A DNA stretch of 64,000 nucleotides from Herbidospora cretacea (GCF_001570605.1 NZ_BBXG01000029.1:1-64000), one strand, 5' to 3'; counted from the stretch's first letter, positions 25,512 to 34,747 are shown. Notes: generated by a model from the sequence alone, not told the origin. Numbers and translations are program-made.

Positions 25512-26876
25512 GTGACTCCGGACAAGGAACGCGACTTCGACGATCTCCTGGTGATGCTGAAGGAAATCCGGGGCTTCGACTTCAGCGGATACAAGCGGAC
25601 CACCCTCGAACGCCGGATCGCCCGGCGGCTGGAGTTCCTCAAACTGCGGGACCACGCCGAATACCGCGACTACCTGGAACTGGAGCCCGAGGAGTTCAAC
25701 GAGCTCTTCGACAGTCTCCTGATCAACGTCACCGGCTTCTTCCGCGATCCGGCGGCCTGGCAGTCGCTCCGGGCCAACGTGGTGCGCGGCCTCGTCGCCG
25801 GCAAGCCCGCCGACCAGGGCATCCGGATCTGGAGCGCGGGCTGCGCCACCGGCGAGGAGGCGTACACCCTCGCGATGATCCTCGCGGCCGAGATGGGCGA
25901 CGAGGAGTTCACGAGGCGGGTGAAGATCTACGCCACCGACCTCGACGAGCAGGCGCTTCAGGTCGCCCGCGCCGCCGTCTACACCGAACGCCAGGTCGCC
26001 GGGGTTCCGGCCGAGTTCCTGGAGACCTGCTTCGAGCGGTCGGAGAGCGGCTACGGCTTCCGGCGCGACCTGCGCAGGCGGGTGATCTTCGGGCGCAACG
26101 ACCTGACCCGCGACGCCCCGATCAGCCGGGTCGACCTCGTGTCGGCCCGGAACACCCTGATGTACTTCACGACCGAGACGCAGCTCAACGTCGTGCGGCG
26201 GTTCCACTTCGCGCTGTCCGACCCCGGTCACCTGTTCCTGGGCAGGGCCGAGATGCTGCTCAACCAGAGCGACACGTTCGAGCCCGTCGACCTGCGCATG
26301 CGGATCTTCCGGAAGAAGGGCGGCACGACCTCCTTCGCCGGCCTCGCGTCCCGATCGGCGCAGCCGGTGGCCGGCGGCCCGCGCCCGGCGGGCGAGCTCC
26401 ACGTCGCCGCGCTGGCGTCCAGCCCGATCGCCCACATCGTTTTGGACACCGAGGGCCGGCTCGCCCTGCTCAACGCGCGGGCCGAGGCCCTGTTCAACCT
26501 GCATCCCCGCGACCTCGGGCGGCCCTTCCAGGACTTCGAGCTGTCCTACCGGCCCGTCGAGCTGCGTTCGGTGATCGAGCAGGCGCGGGCCGAGGTGCGC
26601 GCGGTGGAGCTGCGGGAGGTGCTCTGGCACCGTCCCGGGGAGCCCCAGCCGGGCGTGTTCGACATCGTGGTGCTGCCGCTGCGGGACGGCGCGGGCCGCC
26701 TGCTCGGCGTCGGCGTCAACTTCCACGAGGTCACCCGGTTCCGCCGGCTCCGCGACGACCTCCAGCGGGCCAACAGGGCGCTGGAGCCCGCCTACGAGGA
26801 GCTCCAGCAGATCAGCGACGCCCTCAAGGCCCGTGAGAGCGAGGCGTCAGAGGCTGCGCCGGGTCACCAGGCCTGA
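25512..26876 (+). CDS. cheR: CheR methyltransferase with PAS domain
   Basis: A 454-residue protein starting at GTG 25512. The N-terminal CheR helices (about 1-75) include YKRTTLERRIARR. The SAM-binding domain follows with VTGFFRDP, IWSAGCATGEEAYTLAMIL in blocks, IYATDLDEQAL and LVSARNTLMYF (the usual CRNVLIYF position, here ARNTLMYF). Residues about 300-420 form a PAS domain (HIVLDTEGRLALLNARAEALF in blocks), and the end is a coiled coil. It methylates glutamates of an unidentified sensor; the PAS domain adds a sensory input. Divergent partner is cheB. Its last 30 bases overlap the converging response regulator gene. Confidence 0.92.
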   Translation: MTPDKERDFDDLLVMLKEIRGFDFSGYKRTTLERRIARRLEFLKLRDHAEYRDYLELEPEEFNELFDSLLINVTGFFRDPAAWQSLRANVVRGLVAGKPADQGIRIWSAGCATGEEAYTLAMILAAEMGDEEFTRRVKIYATDLDEQALQVARAAVYTERQVAGVPAEFLETCFERSESGYGFRRDLRRRVIFGRNDLTRDAPISRVDLVSARNTLMYFTTETQLNVVRRFHFALSDPGHLFLGRAEMLLNQSDTFEPVDLRMRIFRKKGGTTSFAGLASRSAQPVAGGPRPAGELHVAALASSPIAHIVLDTEGRLALLNARAEALFNLHPRDLGRPFQDFELSYRPVELRSVIEQARAEVRAVELREVLWHRPGEPQPGVFDIVVLPLRDGAGRLLGVGVNFHEVTRFRRLRDDLQRANRALEPAYEELQQISDALKARESEASEAAPGHQA

Positions 26877-27509
26877 CTCGTAGGCGATCACCACGAGCTG
26901 GGCGCGGTCGCGGGCGCGCAGCTTGGTCATGGCCCGGTTGACGTGGGTCTTGGCGGTCAGGACGCTGATCACCATGTGGGCGGCGATCTCCTCGTTCGAC
27001 AGGCCCCGCGCGACCAGGGTGACGGCTTCGCGCTCCCGGTTGGTCAGCTCCTCCAGGGCCGCGCCCGCGTTGGGGTGGAGCGGCTGGGCGACGTAGCGGT
27101 TGATGAGCCTGCGGGTGATCGACGGCGCGAGCAGGGCGTCGCCGCGCGCGGCCACGCGGACGGCGTGCAGGAAGTCCTCCGGCACGATGTCCTTGACCAG
27201 GAACCCGGCCGCGCCCGCGCGCAGCGCGTCGAAGACGTGTTCGTCGAAGCCGTAGTTGGTGAGGATGACGACGTGGACGCCGGCCAGGGCCGGGTCGGCG
27301 GCGATGCGCCGGGTGGCCTCGATGCCGTCGAGGACCGGCATCTGGATGTCGATGAGCGCGATGTCGGGCAGGTGCTCCCTGGCCAGCGCGACGCCCTGGG
27401 CCCCGTCGGCGGCCTCGGCCACCACCTCGATGTCGTCTTCGAGGTCGAGCAGCGCGCGGAACCCGCTGCGCAGGAGCGGCTGGTCGTCGACCAGCAGGAC
27501 GCGGATCAC
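26847..27509 (-). CDS. NarL/LuxR-type response regulator
   Basis: A 220-residue protein. The receiver domain has VDDQPLLRSG, the phospho-acceptor Asp in IALIDIQMP and VKDIVPEDF. The LuxR helix-turn-helix is LTNREREAVTLVARGLSNEEIAAHMVIS in blocks, with TAKTHVNRAMTKL. GTG 27509 overlaps the stop of the upstream sensor kinase (GTGA), so they are translated together and form a two-component pair. Targets are unknown. Confidence 0.94.
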   Translation of the reverse strand: MIRVLLVDDQPLLRSGFRALLDLEDDIEVVAEAADGAQGVALAREHLPDIALIDIQMPVLDGIEATRRIAADPALAGVHVVILTNYGFDEHVFDALRAGAAGFLVKDIVPEDFLHAVRVAARGDALLAPSITRRLINRYVAQPLHPNAGAALEELTNREREAVTLVARGLSNEEIAAHMVISVLTAKTHVNRAMTKLRARDRAQLVVIAYESGLVTRRSL

Positions 27510-28621
27510 AGCGTCCGGTCCACGGGCAGTTCGGCCTCGACGGTGAAACCGCCCTCGCCGCGCGGCGCGGCGCGCAGTTCCCCGCCCAGGGCGGTGACCC
27601 GCTCGCGCATCCCGAGCAGGCCGACCCCGGGCACCGGCGTGCAGGCCGGGGTGGCCCGGCCGTCGTCGTCGACCCGGACGGCGAGGGCGCCCGGACGGTA
27701 GTCGATCCGGACCGACGCCGTCGCGGCGGCGGCGTGGCGGGCGACGTTGGTCAGGGACTCCTGGACGATCCGGTAGACCGTCCGGCCCACCGCGACGGGC
27801 ACGTCGTGGCGGTCGCCCTCGATCGTCAGCGTCGCGTCGAGTCCGGTGGTGCGGGCGCGTTCGACCAGGTCGGCGACGTGGTCGAGGCCGCGCGGCGGGG
27901 CCGGGTCGTCGTCGCGCAGCGCCTCCAGGGTGGCCCGCAGCTCGCGGGTCGCCTCGCGGCCGGCCTCCTGGATCGCCAGCAGGGCGCCGGGCACCTGCTC
28001 GCCGCGCTTGCGGGCGACGTGGACGGCGACCTCGGCCTGCACCTTGATGATCGAGATCTGGTGGGTGAGCGAGTCGTGCAGCTCCCGGGCGATGCGCAGC
28101 CGCTCCTCGTCGGCGCGGCGGCGCGCGGTCTCCTCGCGGGTGCGCTCGGCCTCGTCGGCGCGGCGTTCGGCCTGCCGCAGCGCCTCGCCCGCCGCGCCGG
28201 CCGCGATCAGCCAGGCCAGCTCCAGGGCGCCCCGCGCCTGGGCGAACGCCTCGCCGGTGTCGTGGAGGCCGGAGGCCAGGGCCGCCAGCGGGAGGAGTGC
28301 CAGCATGGCCACGCCGGCCGCCACGGTGACCGCCCGGTGCCCGGCGCGGACGGCGGCGTACACCGCGAACAGGAACGCGACGGCGGGGACGTCGTGACCG
28401 GCCGCCTGGTAGCCCACGGCGCACAGACCGGTGACGGCCAGGACGGCGACCGGCGCGCGGCGGCGGGCGGCCAGCGCCAGTCCGCCTCCCGCCAGCAGGG
28501 CGTAGCCGACCAGGCCGGGCAGCGTGCCGGCATGGCCGCCGGACACGCCGGTGACCAGCAGCGTCGCCCCCACTCCGACGGCGATCGCCCAGTCGGCGAT
28601 CCCCGCCCGGCTCACGCTCAT
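27506..28621 (-). CDS. NarL-family sensor histidine kinase
   Basis: A 371-residue protein. Four or five helices fill residues 10-150, followed by a coiled linker rich in Arg and Glu, the HisKA_3 helix with His in IARELHDSLTHQIS (about 185), and an HATPase domain with QESLTNVARHA (N-box) and GVGLLGMRERV (G-box). It has no obvious extracellular sensor, suggesting detection within or near the membrane. It is paired with the overlapping response regulator. The start ATG 28621 overlaps no other gene. Confidence 0.94.
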   Translation of the reverse strand: MSVSRAGIADWAIAVGVGATLLVTGVSGGHAGTLPGLVGYALLAGGGLALAARRRAPVAVLAVTGLCAVGYQAAGHDVPAVAFLFAVYAAVRAGHRAVTVAAGVAMLALLPLAALASGLHDTGEAFAQARGALELAWLIAAGAAGEALRQAERRADEAERTREETARRRADEERLRIARELHDSLTHQISIIKVQAEVAVHVARKRGEQVPGALLAIQEAGREATRELRATLEALRDDDPAPPRGLDHVADLVERARTTGLDATLTIEGDRHDVPVAVGRTVYRIVQESLTNVARHAAAATASVRIDYRPGALAVRVDDDGRATPACTPVPGVGLLGMRERVTALGGELRAAPRGEGGFTVEAELPVDRTL

Positions 28622-28816
28622 GGGCGCACCCTAACCCGGATGCCCGCGCGGGCGACTCCTGCCCGGGGACGACCACCCGCTACCGCGGCCGCGGTACTCT
28701 CCCGGGTTTCCGCCGCGCCGGCGGCAGCGCGAAGTGCCCGCGTCCGCACGACGACCGGAGGCGGGCCCGGCGGGGACGATCGGAGCGTTCTGTCGTACGA
28801 GCGGAAGGAGCACCTC

Positions 28817-29122
28817 ATGTCAGCGATCGCATACCTCGTCGACTACAACCTGACGTCCGGGCGGGCCTGGTCCCTGGTGGCCGCCGGAGTCGGGCTGGTC
28901 GGGGTGGTGGCCGGGGGGCTCGCGCTGGCCCGGGCCCGGCGGAGGGGGACCGTCGTCGCCCTGGGGGCGGGCCTGGCCGGGGCGGTCGTCGGGGGGCTGG
29001 TGGTGGCCGCCGCGGAAGGCGGGCCCGGCACCGGCTACGGCATCGTCGGCGGCTACCTGGCGGTGGTCGTGGGGCTGGTCGCGATGGCTCTCGGCGGCCT
29101 GGCCAGGGTCCGCACCCGTTAG
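28817..29122 (+). CDS. Small membrane protein (DUF6223-like)
   Basis: A 101-residue protein. ATG 28817 has GGAAGGAG seven bases upstream. Three hydrophobic segments rich in Gly, Val and Ala (about 18-39, 47-66 and 73-94) are separated by RARRRG and GGPGTG. It resembles the short DUF6223 membrane proteins of actinomycetes, by composition and layout only. It ends with a four-base overlap with the converging cysN. There is no evidence of a link to the biosynthetic cluster. Confidence 0.7.
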   Translation: MSAIAYLVDYNLTSGRAWSLVAAGVGLVGVVAGGLALARARRRGTVVALGAGLAGAVVGGLVVAAAEGGPGTGYGIVGGYLAVVVGLVAMALGGLARVRTR

Positions 29123-30276
29123 GCGACCGAGATCATCCCGGCCGAGCGGGTCGCGCCGTCGGCGGGGTCGATCAGCAGGCAGGCGCCCGTGGTCCGGCTG
29201 TCGCCGTAGTCGTCGACGGCCAGGTCGGCGGCGGTGCGGACGACCACGTCGCCGATGTCGTTGATGCCGAGCGAGTCTCCCGGCCCGATCGACGAGACGA
29301 CCGCCTGGACCGTCCGGGTGGTGTGCTTCACCAGGATCTTCTCGCCGACGCGCAGGTCCTTCTCGTGCAGGTGGCAGACGGTGGCGTGGAGTTCGCGGGT
29401 CGCCGGGGGCGCGGTGGCCGCCGGGGCGATCAGGCAGCCCCGGGAGACGTCGAGGTCGTCGGCCAGGCGGACCGCGATCGACTGGGGCGCCCAGGCCGTC
29501 GCGACGGGGTCGCCGAGCACGTCGATGCCGGTCACCGTGGTCGTGTGGCCGCCGGGCTGGACGGTGACCCGCTCGCCGACGCGCAGGATGCCGCCGGTGA
29601 GCTGGCCGGCGTAGGCGCGGCGGCCCCGGGTCTTGATGACGTACTGGACCGGAAGGCGGGCGGGGAGCGCGGTGAGGTCCTCGGAGACCTCGACCGTCTC
29701 CAGGAACTCCATGACGGTCGGGCCGGTGTGCCAGTCCATGTGGGCCGAGGGCACGACCACGTTGTCGCCGGTCAGCGCGGAGATCGGGATGGCGGTGACC
29801 TCGCCGGGGTAGTCGAGGTCACCGGCGATCCGGGCGAAGACCTCCTCCGACCAGCCGACCAGGTCCATCTTGTTGACGGCCAGCACCAGGTGGGGCACCC
29901 GCAGCAGCCCGGCGACGTCGGCGTGCCGCCGGGTCTGGTCGGTCACGCCGTGGCGGGCGTCCACCACCAGGACGACCAGCGAGGCCGTCGACGCGCCGGT
30001 CACCATGTTGCGGGTGTACTGCACGTGGCCCGGGGTGTCGGCCAGGATGAAGCGGCGGCGCGGGGTGGCGAAGTAGCGGTAGGCGACGTCGATGGTGATG
30101 CCCTGTTCCCGTTCGGCCCGCAGGCCGTCGGTCAGCAGGGCCAGGTCGCTGGGCGAGGCGATCTTCTCCAGTTGGTCGGACATGACCGACTTGGAGTCGT
30201 GCAGGAGACGTCCGACCAGAGTGGACTTGCCGTCGTCGACGGAGCCGGCGGTGGCCAGCCGGAGCAGCGTGGACAT
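29119..30276 (-). CDS. cysN: Sulfate adenylyltransferase GTPase subunit CysN
   Basis: A 385-residue GTPase. G1 (TAGSVDDGKST), G2/switch (REQGITIDVAYRYF in blocks), G3 (DTPGH) and G4 (NKMD) are present, followed by two beta-barrel domains of the EF-Tu type. With CysD it makes adenosine 5'-phosphosulfate from ATP and sulfate, driven by GTP. It lacks a fused APS kinase (CysC), so making PAPS for the cluster's sulfotransferase needs an APS kinase from elsewhere. TGATG overlap with cysD upstream. It is the last gene of a six-gene leftward operon that begins with the encapsulin gene. Confidence 0.95.
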   Translation of the reverse strand: MSTLLRLATAGSVDDGKSTLVGRLLHDSKSVMSDQLEKIASPSDLALLTDGLRAEREQGITIDVAYRYFATPRRRFILADTPGHVQYTRNMVTGASTASLVVLVVDARHGVTDQTRRHADVAGLLRVPHLVLAVNKMDLVGWSEEVFARIAGDLDYPGEVTAIPISALTGDNVVVPSAHMDWHTGPTVMEFLETVEVSEDLTALPARLPVQYVIKTRGRRAYAGQLTGGILRVGERVTVQPGGHTTTVTGIDVLGDPVATAWAPQSIAVRLADDLDVSRGCLIAPAATAPPATRELHATVCHLHEKDLRVGEKILVKHTTRTVQAVVSSIGPGDSLGINDIGDVVVRTAADLAVDDYGDSRTTGACLLIDPADGATRSAGMISVA

Positions 30277-31175
30277 CAGAAATACCCTTCTCGTTTGCGG
30301 TCCTCCATGGCGGCCTCGGCCAGCCGGTCGTCGGCCCGGGTCGCGCCGCGCTCGGTGATCCGCGACGCCGCGATCTCCGCGATCACCTCCAGCGGGGTGC
30401 GGGCGGCCGACTCGACCGCGCCGGTGCAGGACATGTCGCCGACCGTCCGGTAGCGGACCGTCCGGCGGACCAGCCGTTCGTCGTGGCCGCCCCACGAACC
30501 GGGGCAGAGCCACATGCCGCGCCGGTCGAACACGTCGCGCTCGTGGGCGTAGTAGATCGGCGGCAAGGCGATGTCCTCGGCCGCGATGTACTGCCAGACG
30601 TCGAGTTCCGTCCAGTTGGACAGCGGGAAGACGCGCACGTGCTCGCCGGGCGTGTGGCGGCCGTTGTAGAGGTTCCACAGCTCGGGGCGCTGGCGGCGGG
30701 GGTCCCAGCCGCCGAACTCGTCGCGCAGCGAGAACACCCGCTCCTTGGCGCGGGCCTTCTCCTCGTCGCGCCGGCCGCCGCCGAAGACGGCGTCGTGGCC
30801 GCCCGACTCGATGGCGTCGAGCAGCGGCGTGGTCTGGAGCCCGTTCCGTTCCGGCACGTCCGGCAGCGCGCCCCGGTCGATGTAGTCCTGCACCGAGGCG
30901 ACGTTCAGCCGCAGGCCCTCGGTGACCCGGTCGCGGAAGGCGATGACCTCGGGGAAGTTGTGGCCGGTGTCGACGTGCAGGAGGGGGAACGGCAGCGGCG
31001 CGGGGGTGAAGGCCTTCAGCGCCAGGTGCAGCATGACGATGGAGTCCTTGCCGCCCGAGAAGAGCAGCACGGGGCGTTCGAACTCGCCGGCGGTCTCGCG
31101 GATGATGTGGACGGCCTCGGCCTCCAGCGTCCGCAGGTGGGTGGTGGCGGCCATCTCCAGTGTCGGGGTCGGCAT
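30276..31175 (-). CDS. cysD: Sulfate adenylyltransferase subunit CysD
   Basis: A 299-residue protein of the PP-loop ATP pyrophosphatase type: LLFSGGKDSIVMLHLAL (blocks at about 37-53), HVDTGHNFPEV, GGGRRDEEKARAKERVFS in blocks, and FPLSNWTELDVWQYI. It is the catalytic subunit that joins sulfate to AMP. ATG 31175 follows GAGGAGGG and overlaps the previous stop (TGATG). In this operon the CysDN pair probably supplies activated sulfate for the sulfotransferase 2.5 kb upstream, a specialised copy apart from the general sulfur-assimilation genes. Confidence 0.95.
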   Translation of the reverse strand: MPTPTLEMAATTHLRTLEAEAVHIIRETAGEFERPVLLFSGGKDSIVMLHLALKAFTPAPLPFPLLHVDTGHNFPEVIAFRDRVTEGLRLNVASVQDYIDRGALPDVPERNGLQTTPLLDAIESGGHDAVFGGGRRDEEKARAKERVFSLRDEFGGWDPRRQRPELWNLYNGRHTPGEHVRVFPLSNWTELDVWQYIAAEDIALPPIYYAHERDVFDRRGMWLCPGSWGGHDERLVRRTVRYRTVGDMSCTGAVESAARTPLEVIAEIAASRITERGATRADDRLAEAAMEDRKREGYF

Positions 31176-33049
31176 CAGGCGGCCCTCCTCATCGTCTGGG
31201 TCCCGGCGGCGATCCATTCGGCGACCGCCCGCGACAGGACCGCGCGGGCCCGCCGGTACTCGCCCGCCTCCAGGTGCTCGTGGGGGGTGTGGTCGAGCTT
31301 GGCGTCGCCGGGGCCGTAGGCCACCATCGGCACCCCCTGCCAGGTCGTGGCCAGGGTGTTCATGTCGCTGGACCCCTTCTTGGCGAGGAACCGGTTGACC
31401 ACGCCCTCGGCCCGGAAGGCCCGCGAGAAGGCCTTGACCAGCGGGCTGGTCCGGGCGGTCAGGTGACCGGGGGTGGCCCGGAGCACCTCGACCTCGACGG
31501 GATGGGCGACCTCCCGCAGGTGGCGGACGAGGTCGTCGAGCGACATCGTCGAGGGGACGCGGACGTCCACGACCGCCTCCCCGCGCTGCACGTCGCCGCC
31601 GTTGACGGCGTGGATCCCCAGCACGGCCAGCAGGGCGTCGGGGCCCTCCTCGGCCAGGCTCGCCCGCAGCCGGGCGAGCACGTCGACCATCTGGTCGGCG
31701 GCCGTGGTGACGCCCTGACCGGCGGTGTGCCCGACGGGGTCGGCGACGCCGATCCGGACCTTCAGCAGGCCGTAGTAGCCGATGGTGAGCGCGCCCGCGC
31801 CCGACGGCTCCCCGATGATGACGGCGTCGGCCCGGTAGTGGTCGCGGACGAAGAACGCGCCCGCCGAGGTGATCTCCTCCTCGACCGCGCCGACCACCCT
31901 GACCTGGGTGTCCGGCGGGACGTCGAGGTCGTGCAGGGTCTCCAGGTAGGCGACCAGGCTGCCCTTGGCGTCGACGCAGCCACGCCCCGAGAGGGTGCCC
32001 CCGTCCCACCGGACCGGCCAGCGGTGGGGGACGGTGTCGAGGTGGCCGAGCATGAGGAGGCTGCGGCGGCCCGACCCCTTCCAGGCCACGAGGTTGCCGG
32101 CCTCGTCGACCTCGGCGTCGATGCCGCGTTCGTGGCACCATCCGGCCAGGTAGTCGGCCAGCTCGCGTTCGTCCCGCGACACCGAGGAGATCTCCACGGC
32201 GCGGGTGAGCAGGGTCAGGTCGTCGGCGGGCGGGTCGGCCCGCCAGAACCGGGTCCCGGCCTCCAGCGAGTGGGGCCCGGTGATGGCGACGTCGGCGGTC
32301 CCGTCGAGGGCGATCTCGGCCGCGCGGACCTTCTGCCGCATGCGGCCCCGGGCGAAGCGCAGGCCCTCGCCCCGGGCGACGTCGGGGATCCCCGACGTGT
32401 CGGCGGCGGGGTCGGCCAGCAGGCCCGGCGTGCCGGTGACCAGCCGCAGGTGGTCGGCGCCGAGCGCGTTGGCCAGCTCGGCGGCCAGCACGTCGGCGTC
32501 GACGTTCAGCGGCGGGCCTCCGTCCGCGGCGGCGGCCGGAGGGGCCACGCAGACGACGTCGAACGCGTCGAGCAGCTGGGCCAGGCACCCGGTCGCGACC
32601 TCGGACACGGTCCCGGCCCGGTGGTCCCTGACGATCACCGACCGGCCTCCCTCGACCGCTCGCAGCGGCGGGTTGGGCCGGGCCGTCACCAGCGAACCGG
32701 CGTGGGCGGTCGAGGTGAAGCAGGTCAGCCCGCGTGAGGTCAGCGCCTCGCGGACGCGGGGCAGGGTGACCCGCTCGTAGGCGGCCACGATGTGGTCCAT
32801 CTCCTCGGGCGGGCAGTAGCGCGCCGTGGCGCCGTTCTTCAGGTCGAGGCTGCGGACCGGGCGTCCGATCGCCTCGTAGTGGGCCGCGATGCCGGCCGCG
32901 CCGCCCGCCACCAGGAGGATCTTCGCGCCGCGGCCGCGCAGGCGGGCCACTTCGTCGAAGACCGTCTCATGGGCGAGGCTCGCGCTGCCGATCTTGACAA
33001 CGTAGAGGGCCGCCGTATGGGTGGTGGCGACCTCGCCGAGCACAGACAC
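31175..33049 (-). CDS. LysZ-LysK fusion: carrier-bound amino acid kinase plus M20 hydrolase
   Basis: A 624-residue two-domain protein. Residues about 1-255 are an amino-acid kinase of the ArgB/LysZ family: VVKIGSASLA, LVAGGAAGIAA, LKNGATARYC, LNVDADVLAAELANALGA in blocks. Residues about 275-624 are a zinc M20 peptidase like LysK/ArgE: metal ligands in MLGHLDTVP and GCVDAKGS, catalytic Glu pair in AVEEEITS. In the LysW pathway the kinase phosphorylates the side-chain carboxylate of the carrier-bound glutamate, and the peptidase frees the finished amino acid. Relatives are separate proteins, so the fusion is unusual. Start GTG 33049 (AGGAG ten bases upstream) is preferred to GTG 33058, which overlaps the previous stop but abuts the ribosome site. 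Confidence 0.88.
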   Translation of the reverse strand: MSVLGEVATTHTAALYVVKIGSASLAHETVFDEVARLRGRGAKILLVAGGAAGIAAHYEAIGRPVRSLDLKNGATARYCPPEEMDHIVAAYERVTLPRVREALTSRGLTCFTSTAHAGSLVTARPNPPLRAVEGGRSVIVRDHRAGTVSEVATGCLAQLLDAFDVVCVAPPAAAADGGPPLNVDADVLAAELANALGADHLRLVTGTPGLLADPAADTSGIPDVARGEGLRFARGRMRQKVRAAEIALDGTADVAITGPHSLEAGTRFWRADPPADDLTLLTRAVEISSVSRDERELADYLAGWCHERGIDAEVDEAGNLVAWKGSGRRSLLMLGHLDTVPHRWPVRWDGGTLSGRGCVDAKGSLVAYLETLHDLDVPPDTQVRVVGAVEEEITSAGAFFVRDHYRADAVIIGEPSGAGALTIGYYGLLKVRIGVADPVGHTAGQGVTTAADQMVDVLARLRASLAEEGPDALLAVLGIHAVNGGDVQRGEAVVDVRVPSTMSLDDLVRHLREVAHPVEVEVLRATPGHLTARTSPLVKAFSRAFRAEGVVNRFLAKKGSSDMNTLATTWQGVPMVAYGPGDAKLDHTPHEHLEAGEYRRARAVLSRAVAEWIAAGTQTMRRAA

Positions 33050-33054
33050 GAAAT

Positions 33055-33822
33055 TCACACTCCTCTGGTGTTGCCGCCGTCGGCGACGAAGACCGTCCCG
33101 GTGACGTAGGAGGCCTGGTCGCTGACGAGGAAGGCGGCCAGGGCGCCGAAGTCGTCGACGTCCCCGATCCGGCCCAGCGGGATCCGCCGGGCGACCTGGG
33201 CCAGCTCGTCCTCGACGGCGTCGCCGAACTGCTCGTCCAGGATCGGGGTCCGATGGAAGCCGGGGGCCAGCACGTTCACCGTCACCCCGCTCGCTCCCAG
33301 CGCGCCGACCAGGCCCTTCATGTAGCCGAGCAGGCCCAGCCGGGCCACCGACGACAGGCCGCTCTCGGGGTGGGGCTGCTTGACCGACTCGGAGGCGATC
33401 ATCAGCACCCTGCCCCAGCCGCCCTTCTTGAGGTGGGGCAGCGCGGCCAGGGTCAGCGCGATGTGCGGGATCAGGTTGGCGTCGAGGGCGGCGCGGTAGT
33501 CGGCCACGCCGAACGCGTCGACCGGGCCGAACGGCACGCCGCCCGAGTTGGTCACGATGATGTCGATGCCGCCCAGGGTGGCGGCGGTGTCGCGGACCCA
33601 GGCGGCGGCGGCGTTCTCGTCGCACAGGTCCACCGGGACGCTCAGCACGTCGCCGTCGCCCATCGCGCTCACCTCGACGTGGGCGCGGGCCAGCTTGCCG
33701 GGGTCGCGTCCGCAGATGGCGACGCTGGCCCCCTCGGCGGCCAGGGCCTTGGCGACGCCCAGGCCGAGGCCGCTGCTGGAGCAGGCCACCATGGCGACGC
33801 GCCCTTTGAGCCGCAGATCCAT
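33055..33822 (-). CDS. SDR-family protein without the usual Tyr-x-x-x-Lys
   Basis: A 255-residue Rossmann protein. The cofactor loop reads ACSSSGLGLGVAKAL, a variant of TGxxxGxG found in one SDR subgroup, followed by NSGG. The catalytic Ser is in MIASES, but at the YxxxK position it has SSVARLGLLG, so Tyr and Lys are absent; this subgroup is known in actinomycetes with unclear chemistry. Shine-Dalgarno GGGGAAAGTC precedes ATG 33822, 10 bp after the sulfotransferase stop. By context it would act on the keto-sugar-like side chain made by the transketolase, but the missing Tyr makes reduction uncertain; it could be an epimerase-like or structural protein. Confidence 0.85.
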   Translation of the reverse strand: MDLRLKGRVAMVACSSSGLGLGVAKALAAEGASVAICGRDPGKLARAHVEVSAMGDGDVLSVPVDLCDENAAAAWVRDTAATLGGIDIIVTNSGGVPFGPVDAFGVADYRAALDANLIPHIALTLAALPHLKKGGWGRVLMIASESVKQPHPESGLSSVARLGLLGYMKGLVGALGASGVTVNVLAPGFHRTPILDEQFGDAVEDELAQVARRIPLGRIGDVDDFGALAAFLVSDQASYVTGTVFVADGGNTRGV

Positions 33823-33832
33823 GACTTTCCCC

Positions 33833-34747
33833 TCAGGTCAGAATCGGATAGCCGTACCGGCCGAGCAGCGGGAGCGCGGGGCCGGTGGCGGCGGCGCGGG
33901 CGTGGGCCGGCAGGCCCGTGCGCCAGCGCTCGTCGGCGCGGATGCGCGCCGGACCGGCCGACAGCCGGTCGGGGTTGCCGGTGACCGTGTGGTTCACGCT
34001 CAGCACGACGTTGCCGTCCGCGTCGGCGGGCGGCTCGTCGTCGAGACCGGCGAAGGAGAGCACCCGGGCGAGCGTCCCGCGCGGGTCGCGGCACAGGTCC
34101 TCGTGGCGGACCCGCAGGTAGCGGTCGGGCGCGGCGTGGCCGGACAGTTCGGAGGCCAGGTTGAAGCCGGTCCAGAAGCCGCTGCTGCGCGCGGGGCTCA
34201 TCGGGTCGATGTAGTCCTTGGCCTTCGCGTAGGAGAAGGCGGTCGCGCGCGGGTCGCGGACCATGTGCAGCACCTTCACGTCGAGGTCGGCGCGGCCCAG
34301 CAGGGCCGCCGCCTCGGCCGGGAACTTCGAGCCGTCGACGATGAGGCGCTCGCCGCCGTGCGCGGCGAGGGTCCGGTAGATCGCGGCGGTACGGCCGACC
34401 GCCTGCGCCACCCCCGGAGCCGTGGCGGTCCGGCCGGTCGACTCGGCGATCCGGTCGCGCGTGTGGCGGGTGCGGAGCAGCGCCCGCTGCTGGAGCGTCA
34501 TCAGCCGCGCCTCGCCCAGCCGATCACCACCGGTGGAGGTGATCACCTTCGACCACAGGTCGCAGGCGGTGACGTCGGCGCCGCAGCCGCAGGTGGAGTT
34601 GGTGCCGGCCTTGAGGATGCCGTTCTGCCACAGGTAGTGCAGCTCGCCGACGTGCAGCACGCCGGGCAGCTCGCCTAGGACGTTGCCGAGCATGGTGCTG
34701 CCGCTGCGCAGCCAGCCGGTGATGTAGAGGACGCGCGGCTCACCCAT
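33833..34747 (-). CDS. PAPS-dependent sulfotransferase
   Basis: A 304-residue protein. The 5'-phosphosulfate loop is ITGWLRSGSTMLGNVLG (about 9-25), and VRDPRATAFSYAKAK with RVRHEDLC serve the 3'-phosphate-binding role. A CGCG motif near residue 54 suggests a metal or structural site. It overlaps the encapsulin gene by 8 bp. In azinomycin-, ficellomycin- and vazabitide-type pathways, O-sulfation of a carrier-bound amino acid sets up displacement of sulfate by an amine. Here it probably sulfates a hydroxyl on the LysW-bound chain. The donor PAPS is supported by CysD and CysN in the same operon. Confidence 0.9.
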   Translation of the reverse strand: MGEPRVLYITGWLRSGSTMLGNVLGELPGVLHVGELHYLWQNGILKAGTNSTCGCGADVTACDLWSKVITSTGGDRLGEARLMTLQQRALLRTRHTRDRIAESTGRTATAPGVAQAVGRTAAIYRTLAAHGGERLIVDGSKFPAEAAALLGRADLDVKVLHMVRDPRATAFSYAKAKDYIDPMSPARSSGFWTGFNLASELSGHAAPDRYLRVRHEDLCRDPRGTLARVLSFAGLDDEPPADADGNVVLSVNHTVTGNPDRLSAGPARIRADERWRTGLPAHARAAATGPALPLLGRYGYPILT

